From Plectrocnemia conspersa (taxonomy: Eukaryota > Arthropoda > Insecta > Trichoptera > Polycentropodidae), in the NCBI GenBank assembly GCA_009617715.1, contig VTFK01000247.1, positions 334,697-398,696 of the forward strand: a DNA stretch of 64,000 nt. Reading direction: 5' to 3'. The number at the start of each line of letters is the position of its first letter. Position 1 is the stretch's first letter. The notes under the pieces were generated by a model. That model saw nothing but the letters and a program-made list of their open reading frames with translations. It did no database searches and was not told the origin of the DNA. Made by a program: the position numbers and the translations under genes. Of the stretch, positions 36,130 to 46,690 are shown one piece after another.

Positions 36130-36520
36130 ATGAATTTTACATTTTTTCATGTAAGGTCGTCATATAAGAACGACGGCGAAAATACAAAATTTACAAAAAA
36201 GAAGTCATCGTTTCAATTCCAGCGTTGATTAGGGGTAGAGCACCCCTCAAACGACGGACGCAAGACCCCACACACGTTTGGGATTATTTATCGACGGCTA
36301 TAACTTCAAATTTATTGCCGAGCAGATAAAGACCCTGCGACACTGTCGTGTAAATTGTTATAGTGGTTACAGCACCGCGTTGTCGCGACTTAATGACAAA
36401 ATTTGGCCGTGGTTAGGTAGGAAACTTGCGAAATTATTGCCAATCGTAAACAAACGCCTAATGATGATTATGTGAATGTTTGGAGATTATATGCGTTTTT
36501 ATTCCCGCATATAAACTCGA
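36130..36520. other. GC-richer island; candidate regulatory DNA
   Basis: This 390-bp island contains GGGGTAGAGCACCCC, ACCCTGCGACACTGTCGTG and ACCGCGTTGTCGCGACTTAA. An open plus frame of 65 codons begins at TTG, not ATG, and has no recognisable domain. It is more complex and CG-richer than the flanks. A conserved non-coding element is my preferred reading. Confidence 0.3.
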
Positions 36521-37439
36521 AACGTTAAGTGGGTAATAAGACAAAATATATTGCAAACAAAAAATTAAGTGTACATAGAATACACACTAATATATTATTT
36601 TATGGAACTGGTCTAATCAAAATTAACCTTGCATTAACAGTTATACAAAGGCAATGAAACTCTTATTTGAAGGTGTATTATATTTCATACAAAATCGTAT
36701 ATCAATTCAATTTAACGGCTATACAAAAAATATGATACGAGAGATTTACATAGCGTAATAATAAAAAAATGAAGTTAAATATTTTCTCTGCATTTCTGAA
36801 ATTGAATCGATGCCAAATATGTGTAGAATATAATGCGATGATAGAAGCGCTAACAAGCGTGTAAATAAAATGGAAATGCTCGTGTGAAATTAGATATTTG
36901 GAAACGTGACTTAAAATATTTATCACACTAAGATATTATAAACACCCTACAACAATTAAATTATAATACTGTAGTTTTACAAAATGATTAAATATGTCAT
37001 GGAAAAAATTTTTCAAAAGCAAAAAGTACACAATATATTATATAAATATCATTATTACAAAACAGACCGTTGAGTTAAGAAATTAACTAATTATTTTGGC
37101 TTAAGTGAAGTGTTAATTTTTTTTTTTTTAAATATCAGTTATATGTACAATACGAAAAAGGTTACAATCACCAAAACAAATTCAGAAAAAAACATTTTTA
37201 TTAATCAAACACAATGTTAAGATCTGCACTGCATTGAAAAAACAACAATTTGATTCATGATATTAGGCAAAGCAGCATCTTTTACGACCGTGTCCTGCGA
37301 GGAATGTGAAAAAATTCTATGAGGTGGGTCCCTAGAATTTATGAAGCTGATCCTGTTATTTTTAATAAACGATTGATTGCTACAGAAAGAATAAAAAATG
37401 TATTAAAAACAGTAGAAGAATGTGGTTCATTGCATATCA

Positions 37440-37640
37440 GAAATGTTAGTGCTGTCCGTTGATAAAGTGATTTTTGGGATTCAAAGGGAATAGTGCTGAT
37501 AAATTATCTTAATAAGGAGCAAATCATATCAATGCAATACATTTTAATAGAAATTTTGTAAAGAAATAGATAATGTGGAGTTGTTTTATCAAGATAACGC
37601 TTCAGTTATTATGTCTGAAATTTGTCGATGAGACTTTGAA
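37440..37640 (+). mobile_element. mariner-type transposase relic
   Basis: One frame reads DFWDSKGIVLINYLNKEQI, then ISMQYILIE and a stop. The next readable piece, in another frame, is ELFYQDNASV. These match the mariner core: (V)FWDSKGIxxIDYLEKGxTI, then (V)LFHQDNAPAH, including the first two catalytic aspartates of the D,D,D triad (WD and QD). Frameshifts and stops separate them and no terminal inverted repeats were found. Flanking 37300-37440 and 37640-37860 may belong to it but is unreadable. Confidence 0.75.
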
Positions 37641-38159
37641 TTAATACCTTGTAGGAGGTAAATTTATTTATTTTGGCCAAAAACTAGGTGTAACTCTAAC
37701 AACAGTAATGTGGCGGCGGCCTAAGGCAACACATTCATTGGTAAACTTCAATAGGATGTCAACGACCGGTGGCGACACATTCAGCATTTTTAATAAACTA
37801 ATACTGCAGCGGCCCAATCTGCATCTAATCTTTTCGCCAAAACCTAATATTCTTTATTCAACAGATCTAATTCAATCTAACTTACATATATTATTAAGCT
37901 AAGAAATACGAAGCATATGATCATGGCATTACTGCAAAGATCAATTCATTATTTTAATTTACATATGAATAAACGTGCATTCAAAATTAAATTATATAGA
38001 AGATCACACTAAAAGTAAGCAATAATTAAATGGTATAAGTACCGCAATAAAGTCAAATATTTGTTTTCAAAATAAGGTTAAATTAAAGATCACACGATAA
38101 GTTGCCAATTTTAAATGGTAAAAGTAGAGCAAAAAACTATATTTACTATTGTTATTCTA

Positions 38160-38580
38160 CGCTAAAGTAGGTAATTGTACCGTTACTATTTTAAGGCGTG
38201 AGCAAGAAGGGATGCAATTGACCAGCAAAATCCTCATCGGCGATTCACCTGAGCTGTTTAAAAAATATGTCACACAACTCAAGGGTCACAAACTGGGAAA
38301 TGTCGTCACTGTATGGACACACAAAATGTCGTCATTGTATGAACACGAAACACATAAGCGGATCGTCCAGCATCATTACAAGAACATGACAGATCCCAGC
38401 TGTTTCAAAAAATCACAGCCGACAATAATATAACTCAACGCGCCAGCAAGACTACCCTGAAGTGAACAATTGCACCGTTACTATGTGAAGGCGTGAACAC
38501 ATTTAGTGGGTATGTCCAAGAAGTGATGCAATTGCCCTGCTTCGGCGATTCGCCGAAGCTGTTTTAAACCTGCATTTAAA
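38160..38580. repeat. Imperfect tandem duplication with an inner 27-bp repeat
   Basis: The block beginning GTACCGTTACTATTTTAAGG (about 38178) recurs as GCACCGTTACTATGTGAAGG (about 38472). Both continue to ATGCAATTG and CGGCGATTC then AGCTGTTT, with indels between. Inside the first unit, AAATGTCGTCACTGTATG repeats 27 bp later as AAATGTCGTCATTGTATG. An open frame of 94 codons (38149-38433) spans unit 1 but matches no family I know; the second unit breaks it. The origin is probably an old transposon. Confidence 0.55.
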
Positions 38581-39910
38581 AACATGTGACATGTTTTTGA
38601 GAACATGCTTTTTACGAACTGCGTTATGAAGAAACCATCTCTTATTTTTAGATATGTATTGTTTAGTGAATTTTAACTGTAATAATAATGCTGCATAATT
38701 GTATAGTATTATAGCCTAGTGTAAATTTTGCGCGTATACAAAACTGGAATGAAAGATCTGTAATTTTATTATCTTTATTTTAAACCGTTTGACCGGTTTT
38801 GCTTACAGCTCAGACAGGTATTATTAATTATCAATATAAATTCCAATCTCAGGCTCAGCATATGTGAAAAATGGGCATTCTTTGGGATTTAAACACTCGA
38901 CCTTTAAATTGATAAACAATTACTTATACCACGGATTTTTCGTAATGGTTAAAGTTATTTTTATTATTTTTTACTTACTAATATACCATTGTTTATTTAG
39001 CAATTTTTCACGAGTTTATATAAATGTTGTTTTCAGTCGGTTTAATTTTCCATGTAATATTGTCGGATATAGAAAAATATTTACATATTCATATTTTAAA
39101 TGAAGGTCCAAATATTGACCTTTAATCAAAATGAAAATATTTATTTAATAAATACAAATCTACCTATTCTAATGTATTATGATATCTGTATCGTGTTTAG
39201 TAATGCTTATTAATATGCAAACATGCTAACGTTTTTGTTCCACAAGTTTACACATTGATATACATTATTCACATAATATACGTATAACGATATTTGAATG
39301 TGAGCATTACAAACAGGTTTTTTTCAAATCTGTTTCAAATAAAATATGTTTTTTATAACTGAAAATATTTTTGTGAATTCCCCTCATTATATGTCTATAT
39401 CATGTTACATAAATTGTCAATATTTCATGTGGAACATAAGCAAAAAGGATGTTTCTCTTTTAGGTATTCCGTTTGATGTATGTTATATCTACATATATAT
39501 GTATATATTTAAAACTTTTCTTGCAAAGTATATAAAACAAAACGCGTAAGAAGAGAGAGTGTCGTATATAGACAGGTGCAACAGGATCAAAGGCGTAGGA
39601 CCCAGAATGAAAATTTTCCTTCTAGTTATACTGTGTAATATAAATTAGCATAAAGAGTTTTATTATGTTTAAAAGATGAGGAATGACTATGCATAAAAAA
39701 AATATACGAAAAATTTCTCGCAAAATTCTTACATATATGACAATTTATAAATAAAAAAATTACCGTATATATATTATCTAATATTTTAAATCAAGCGTCA
39801 GTAATATATTAATAATAATTTATTACTAACCACTTGTCACTAAAAATACAAAATTTTGTATTTTTTGTAGCTAATAGGGAATACAAATTAAAAAAAATAT
39901 ATATTTAAAT
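38581..39910. other. Presumed intron downstream of the receptor exon
   Basis: On the minus strand this follows the donor at 39916, so it should be intronic. I found no frame resembling TM5-TM7 here. Open stretches at 38864-39103 and 39346-39549 (plus) are AT-driven. Confidence 0.5.
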
Positions 39911-39916
39911 GCTTAC
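39911..39916 (-). other. Splice donor after the receptor exon
   Basis: The minus strand reads CCA CAA then GTAAGC, a canonical 5' splice site in phase 0. Without splicing the frame adds only VSI before a stop, inside TM4, so splicing is required to make a receptor. Confidence 0.85.
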
Positions 39917-40528
39917 TTGTGGCACGCTGAGAATGGCGCTCAATATCCAAGCAATCACTATGAGCGTAAATCCTCTGCTCCCTGTCGAGAGGTTCTTCAT
40001 GGGGAATCTGACGGCGACAAACCGATCCACTCCGATGAGCACCAATATGAACGTACTCAGATACAAACTGAACATTTGAAAAAACTTGAAAGCTCTGCAC
40101 GCAATGTCACCTGCCAGCCAAGCGACAGTGTAGCTCCATGCAGCTTCACCAGCCAGGCAAAATACGGTAACTAAAAGGTCGGCTATAGAGAGCTGCATGA
40201 TTAAACTGTATATTGCACTGCACGAAGTTCTAGACATACGCTTGGACCTCTGACTCTTCCGTATGCTCAAGATCGTCGCCAAATTGCCCACGAAGGACAA
40301 TACGGCTAAGGCTCCCAAGACACAGGCCCTTATCAGTGAGGCTTTGGTCAACGTAGGAGCGTGTTCCAAACATAGCACAGTGTCGTTATATGATACGACA
40401 GCTGGCGCTAAAGAGCTGTTGAACATGGGAAGGTTTAAACTTCCAGTGATATTCCTCCTTTCGCACTCCTCTATACCTAAGAGGATCTCAATACCACTGG
40501 AGCCCACGTCCAAGGCCATGTCAGCCAT
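39917..40528 (-). CDS. CrzR: Corazonin-receptor-like class A GPCR, first coding exon (N-terminus to TM4)
   Basis: This exon encodes the first 204 residues of a rhodopsin-family neuropeptide receptor of the insect GnRH/AKH/corazonin/ACP group, a plasma-membrane receptor acting through G proteins. Seen: N-terminal domain with three N-glycosylation sequons (N26 NIT, N37 NSS, N48 NDT); TM1 about 66-90 with GN at 81-82; TM2 about 104-128 with SIADLLVT carrying D117; the ECL1 cysteine C144; TM3 about 145-168 with QMFSLYLSTF; a DRF (DRY-type) motif at 168-170 followed by VAVRFPMK; TM4 from about 186, ending SVPQ. The start chosen is the ATG at 40528, in AAAATGG context; the frame also runs upstream through a GTG codon but meets a TAA. 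The last codon CAA abuts GTAAGC, a phase-0 donor. From family knowledge, GEAAWSYTVAW and LIGVDR look like corazonin receptor and not AKH receptor; ACP receptor remains possible. TM5-TM7 exons were not found. Confidence 0.88.
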
Positions 40529-40605
40529 TTTAAGGCCTATCACTATACTGTTCTTCCAGCATAAACAAAAATTTTAAACAACATTCGTTTGACGATTAAC
40601 AGCAT
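40529..40605 (-). promoter_or_regulatory. 5' UTR part of the receptor exon with two upstream ORFs
   Basis: Between the splice acceptor and the receptor ATG lie 77 nt of leader. It opens directly with an ATG at 40605 that starts a 20-codon uORF ending in TAG at 40543. A second uORF, ATG at 40562, encodes MLEEQYSDRP and ends in TAA at 40530, one base before the receptor ATG. The main ATG has A at -3 and G at +4, a strong context, whereas the second uORF has T at -3. Upstream ORFs placed like this often dampen translation of the main frame or force leaky scanning or reinitiation; that effect is an inference here. The leader is real only if the acceptor at 40606 is used. Confidence 0.6.
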
Positions 40606-40628
40606 CTGTAAAGATAAAACAAATCAAG
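40606..40628 (-). other. Splice acceptor before the receptor exon
   Basis: On the minus strand a pyrimidine-rich tract, TTGTTTTATCTTTACAG, ends at 40606, directly before the leader of the receptor exon. It is a textbook 3' splice site and implies at least one upstream non-coding exon at higher coordinates. I could not place that exon. Confidence 0.65.
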
Positions 40629-40736
40629 ATTAGAATACGATAATTAAATTTTCTATATTATATGCGGGCCAAGAGCCCGATGAGATCCTCGTTCAAATTG
40701 AAATGTATTATATACTATATGTATACATATGTATAT

Positions 40737-40810
40737 GTTTAAACAAGTTGTGATAGGATTACGTACGCAGTAAGAGCTACGCACCTAATCCTATCACAAC
40801 TTGTCTAAAC
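40737..40810. repeat. 74-nt hairpin upstream of the receptor exon
   Basis: Two 25-nt arms (40737-40761 and 40786-40810) are inverted copies with one mismatch around a 24-nt loop, and the loop base can add a few more pairs (GT, CG). The core arm is AAGTTGTGATAGGATTA. It lies about 130 bp upstream of the splice acceptor, so it is in an intron or promoter-proximal DNA. Size and shape fit a miRNA-precursor-like fold or a tiny foldback element; the sequence alone does not decide. Confidence 0.7.
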
Positions 40811-41841
40811 AAATATTGAAGGTTTCTCAAATGCACCTACTATCAAAGCTTAATGGCGAATCAAATAAAACAGGTAAACAGTGAAATCACACATCCTGAA
40901 CTAAACAATTTCTCTGTTAGCTATTAAACTTTATTTATAGATATCTTAAGGCCTCAATATTTTAAATTTCATAAACTATAATTTTGACAATATACCATAT
41001 AAATAAAAATAATAAGTTATTATTAAAAACAATCATATATTGAGTTCAATTCAATGAATGAAAGTGAAATGCTATTTTAATTCTTCCCGTGGGCATAATG
41101 TAAATTAAAGCAATCCAATAACAACGCCGAAAAACCATCGTTTTCTATTTATGTTTATTAGTAAAATTAACATTATTATTATAATCATTTCGTGAGCAAT
41201 CAAATGTTGAAGTTTTCATTGAATTATATTAAAATTAATACCCAAAAAATATTGTACCATATATTATATTTTCTTAAAAATATCAAAAATTAGCTATGGA
41301 TCATTAACGTTACTCTTTTAAAAAAAACCTAACTTTTCGAGACCAATCTCGAAACTTGCTTAATGTGAATTTTTAGTTTTAAGTAAATTGGATCATTTTT
41401 GTATTAAATAATTAAATTATTTTATTTTTGTTGTTTTACAAAACTTTATTAGTTAAAAAATATTTAAATTAGTGTTATACAAATTTGTGTAGTTTCCTTT
41501 TGAAGGCGTTAGTAATAGAGATTTTTGCAACAACATGTGCTTAGTAGTTGGTTGTTAATGAATAGTACTTATTTTGAAACTTTGTCCCTTTTTGTTGGAA
41601 ATGTTTTTGCGAAATTTTAAAAATTCTCTTAAAACTATAACTTTAAATTGCCAACGTTCGCCAAATATTATTTACATATTTTTTTTTGTATAGAGAAGCT
41701 AATACAAATCCATATTATTTATATTATATTTTAAATCCCTTATAAATTTAACGTATTTTTTTAGAATTTAATAATTTTTATACATATTTTGATAAATGTT
41801 TTACAAATTAAATCGATAAAATCATTTTTGTAGTTCATTCA

Positions 41842-43688
41842 CAAGCGCGCTCAAAACTGGGATTTTCCTTTCAAATTTGCTTACATGTGACAGCTCTTCT
41901 GTCATCTGGCAAGCGCTCGCTGCGCGCAGTTCTGTGCAATTAAATAAACAGTGAAATATGTTATAATCACAGCATTTTTCTTACAAAGTGTTAATTTAAG
42001 ATGTTTCAAAATGATGTAGCATTTAAAATAATAGACAATATAATCAAAACTATAAATTTTTAGTGTGCCAGTAAGTGTTTGGTTATATGAATAATATATC
42101 ACAGTTATTCTAACAAAATTACTATTGACTTTCTAGGATCAAATATTAAAAGACAAACAGCAGTGATTTGGCAATTAAAGGTATACATACCAAAGTTAAT
42201 TAAACATATTACAATGCTAGTAATAACGAAAAATCTCGTATTATTGTAAGTAAAAAGTTACATTTTACCCACTATATAGTATCTTTTACAGTTAATTTTC
42301 AGAAGCAATGATCTAATAATAACATTTACATATGAGACTCTTTTGAAGAAGATGAAGAGATGCTAATCTACGTGTTTAATTCTCTATAGTACCTTCCGTC
42401 AATTTTGTTTTTCGGATTATATTAGTAGTAATAATATATTCAATGTTTAACTTTTAATAAGGGTCTTATTGTTTTTATTTATTTTTCAGAAGTAATGATG
42501 GAACAATTTGATGACCTATATGGCTACAACGTAGAATTGATATATATAAACAAAAACTCCTCATGTTGAAGTCACTGTCAGCAAGTATTATCTTTTTATA
42601 AAGAACATACTACATAAGTTTAACGTTACTGAATATCTTGAATTTCGGTATTCCTAAAGAGGAATGATGGCACAGAACAAAAATTAATTAAAAACAATGA
42701 CGTATACATACATATTTTGCCACATTGAAATTAAAAATAGGTCACTCTAAGATATTTTGGTTATTATTCCAGGTGTGCAATCACATATTTATAATCATTT
42801 TAAAATGTCGTCTATTAGATAACATTTAAGAAACTACACATATGTATATTGCGAGTCGTCACTCGGTATGGTACGATCTAGGTGAATTTTTTTGCTATAA
42901 TAATGGTTTTAATTTATTTGGCTGTAACCAAGTTTTTTAAGCTAAATAACCGACCGCATCACAATCATTGTCACGCGATCGTCGTAAAAGATAGTATTCC
43001 CAAATATTAATAAATAAAAAAATATGTTTTATTAGCATTTATACGGTTTGATCGACATTAACCTTAATCTTCATATGTACTTATTTAAAACGTACCTAAA
43101 GCAGTAAAATCTAACGTATATGTGTATTAAATCAGAAGCAATGATAATGTTTATGTTTTATAAAAGGAAAAACTCACTTTTCGGCCTCAGAGCCCGTTGA
43201 CGGGAATTCAAAATTTGAAGATTTTATGACGAAGATTGTTTTATAATTGTTTATCTAGTTTAATCAATATATTCTTATAATCCTTAACACACTATGTATA
43301 TAATTAATTTTCATAGTTATAACACACCTAGTTAATTTGCAATCCGATTATTTATATTCAGTCAAATCGAACAAATGAAAATAATTGTCGCGTAGCAAAA
43401 TTTTATTTATAAATAATAATTATTTAAAACTGTTGTCATGTTGATGTCAGCCATCTTGTTGTACAATATATTCAAATGCTTTTTTTTTATTGGTCGAAAC
43501 AACCGAATGCATTACCAGAACTAATTCAATTTTTATTTTTATTATTATAATTAAATATATTTCCTTTGTTTACGTGTATTATACATCGTTCATACAAAGC
43601 GATACGAATTGGACGGAGTACATTTTAAGTTATGCGTGTCCGGAAACGGAAGCGGAAGCGACAACTTAGAACAATTATATATAAGATA
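41842..43688 (+). repeat. Unidentified 1.9-kb dispersed repeat, copy 2
   Basis: This is the partner of 8855-10760, in the same orientation. The intron-like pair is kept: GTAAGTG at 42071 and CTTTCTAG ending at 42136, again exactly 66 bp. It has a 13-bp insertion before TTAATTTTCAG (about 42285) and lacks the TA expansion of copy 1. The minus-strand reading RRSRDNDCDAVGYLA is followed by a stop, so that frame is not under strong constraint here. Near the right end the minus strand has ATGGCTGACATCAACATGAC (about 43450), paralleling ATGGCCGACATCATC in copy 1. It starts about 1.2 kb beyond the receptor exon. Confidence 0.85.
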
Positions 43689-46559
43689 TATAACATGAAT
43701 ATAATAATACAGAAAACTGGATGATCGTTGAAAAGAACAAATTTCAATATGTTGAAGATTTGGTATATTTGTCCCGAAAAATCGAAATACCAGAATAGAA
43801 CGATCTACTTTGATTAATTAAAAAGAATTGTTAATAACAGCTGTTGCTATTTTACTTTTTTTGACATTTCGAACAATAAAAAATAAAAACCTCTTTGGAT
43901 TATAAAAAAACGAGGCATAAAATTTTACCGACAGAGAAATTTTATAGCGTATTTTTGTGGAAAGCCCCCATAATTTTTTTCAATCTGCCAATTTCCACAC
44001 AGAGCGGGTAATTTTTATCTGATGTATGTATCTCTTATATAACCAGAGCAAAAATAATAATATAAGTTGAGAAAATTGTAAGCAGTAAAAATTGTAAAAT
44101 TGTAAGGTCGTTTAAAAAAAAAATGCTTCCAAGTCTCACCAAATTTATTCAGTTCTCACTTCAGGATATATTTTTTTATTTAAACTGAACGATACAGATA
44201 ATTTTTGCTGACTTCAGCCAATTTATGATTTAATGTGAATATACGTAAAGGTTAAAAGACGGCTTATAATATATTACTACAAATTTAATTCCATTTGGTG
44301 AAAATAACATATGATTTAAAAATAAAAAGCATTCATAAAACTTATAAATTTTAATTCAAGATAAATTTCCTTAGTTTAAAAAAGTTTTAAAAAACAAGTA
44401 CAAGTAAGAAATATAAAAAAGGAAAACCGTTTCGTGTTTTTTGTACTTCTGTGTAAATATTTATATGTATATATATAATTATAATTATGCAAAGCAAAGA
44501 TTAATTATATTTATCATTATATTCTCTTTGAATATGATTATAAAATACCAAAACATATGCTACTGTATTTAAAGCCTAAATACGTAAGCACTACCTCGTA
44601 ACATATATGTAATATCTATCGGAAAATTGCGTAACCTTTTACATTGTGAGACCTTTTTGGAATTTAAATTTCCCGGATTTCGTAATTTATCCCCAATTCG
44701 GTTTTAAGGGATTTGTATTATCCGCGCTGGAATAAAGTGTTACCAAAGTCACTTTATTTGCACAAAAAATGTGAATTAAATTATTTTATTTTACAGCTAT
44801 TACATAATAAACCAAGTTAGTGTAAGCGATGAGTCTCATGAGATTCTTTATACATCCAATTTATTATATAGTCAGCAAAAAATATATTAAATTTGTATTG
44901 TACGTGAGTCGATTTAAGCATTCAACGTTCTACTAAATCAGTGGTTACCAACTTATTATTTATAACTTTTTGCTAGCTTATTTTTGTGAATTGTACATAT
45001 AAAAAAATAACTTTATTTGCCGTTTTTTGGTCAAACTTAATCTTCTACTCTAAAATTGAAATAATCATTGTACTATATATGTATACATGTATGTATGAAA
45101 CCCAATACATAAAAAAATCATATGATAATAATTAGAGTTTTTATTAGATACTTTTTTAAAATCAGGATTAACTAATGCATTTACAATACAACGATATTTT
45201 TTTTTTATATAAATATGTAAATAATTGATAGCTATCTCTTCACCGCTTGCGCATTTGGAACTTCGACTCCTTGTCATAAAGCTGCTTGTATTCTCTGTTG
45301 ATGTTTGCCGAAAAGTTATTAACAAATTTCTCTCTGAATTGAGCTTTGAAAGTGAAATAAAGTTATCCTGTTTTTCGATTGATAATTTAGCTGCCCGAAA
45401 ATAAATTTCCTTAAAATGATTTGTGATACAATTGTTTTCTGCCTTATGTTTAAAGAAGTACTTTTATATAAGCCCTTTTAAATGTTCAGTTATTTTTTGC
45501 TTATTTTCAATGAGAGTTAAAATTTGTACTTGGATGGGAAATTAAGCGAAGTTTCAAATACTTTTATTCTTTATTTTTGAAACATGGTCCGTGTTTTTTT
45601 GATTGCAGATTATATTTCGTCTAAGATATTCAAGATCTTGATCGTGCAAAAATAATATTCAAATTTAGTTGATTTATTTCTAGCAATATGTTTGCTAAGT
45701 ATTCTAGCACTTAAAGTAAAATACAGTGATGTGATCAAGAAGGCAAGAGCACACAGGAAAGACTATATTAGAAGCGAAGCTGTATGAAAAAGCAGAGCTC
45801 ATCTCTCTCACAGAGTTTTGAAAATTATCGAGCTCGTGGATCTGATACTAGAATGGTACTAAGAAGATAGATTTTCCTGTGGATCTAACTACCCTTATGA
45901 TATAACCGCAAAGAGCTAAATAAAACCCTAGCTTAGCAGCAGTGTATAACTTGCAATCATTAGACAAATCAATGTATTTTTTACTTAGCAAGCTCTCTAG
46001 CATTAAATACATCCTATAATTAAATATCATTTTTAGGTTTTCTCTCAGATGCAAAAAAATAGGAACATGATAAATATATTTATATTTAAATAACTAATTA
46101 CTCAAACCAGAGAAAAATATGCGTTATTTTAAAACCAGCGATTTTGCTCCTGGTTCGATGTTTCCAAAAATTAGGGTCCGTCAAGGACCCTATCCCACGA
46201 AGTAAAACGTATCCCCGCTAAGGTCGTATCCAAGAAAATAATTAGCGTGTACGTTTTTAATTTAATTTTAATATAATACCAACTTAATACTAATACTACC
46301 GGAAAGATCACAAATTAATTTTCCAAGAATCTTTGATCCAGATTTATTTTTGTCAGCATATTTAAAAAGTGAGTGTTTTCAATAAATCTTGCTTTTGATA
46401 CATGAAGTGCCATTGAAAAAGCTTGTATTTGTAAAAATAAAATTAGGTAAATTTATAATATACTTTAACATATGAACACGCTATGCATAATATTATTCAG
46501 AAGTCAAATAAAACAATAATTAAAATGTTATAAGTTATTATATTTAAGGCTTAGTAGAG

Positions 46560-46690
46560 GTTTGTTCCTCTATGGCCCTGATCGTCTATCACCGTATGGT
46601 CCATTGTCTACCATCTCAGCCCATCTCTGACCTCTCTTCATTGGAGACCAGCCTCAAGTATTAAAGGTTGAAAAGCTCGCTGATGAATCA
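46560..46690. other. Short GC-richer islet
   Basis: CTATGGCCCTGATCGTCTAT, then CCATCTCAGCCCATCTCTGA and TTGGAGACCAGCCTCAAG, stand out from the AT-rich flanks. It may be the tail of a decayed SINE or LINE; no family motif is decisive. Confidence 0.2.

Noticed and set aside
36215..36260. GGGGTAGAGCACCCC as a tRNA D-arm
   Set aside because: It is a small hairpin only; no T-arm with GTTCRA or acceptor pairing at tRNA spacing.
40529..40543. Upstream GTG start for the receptor
   Set aside because: Eukaryotic receptors start at ATG; the ATG at 40528 has an excellent context and the GTG lies in the leader.
40263..40577. Plus-strand open frame opposite the receptor exon
   Set aside because: It is the antisense shadow of the GPCR exon, open because of the GC-richer coding DNA beneath it.
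45230..45325. hAT/ZBED transposon piece on the minus strand
   Set aside because: The short stretch with SSFMTRSRSSKCASGEEIA is suggestive but lacks any diagnostic motif, so it is mentioned only in the regional entry.
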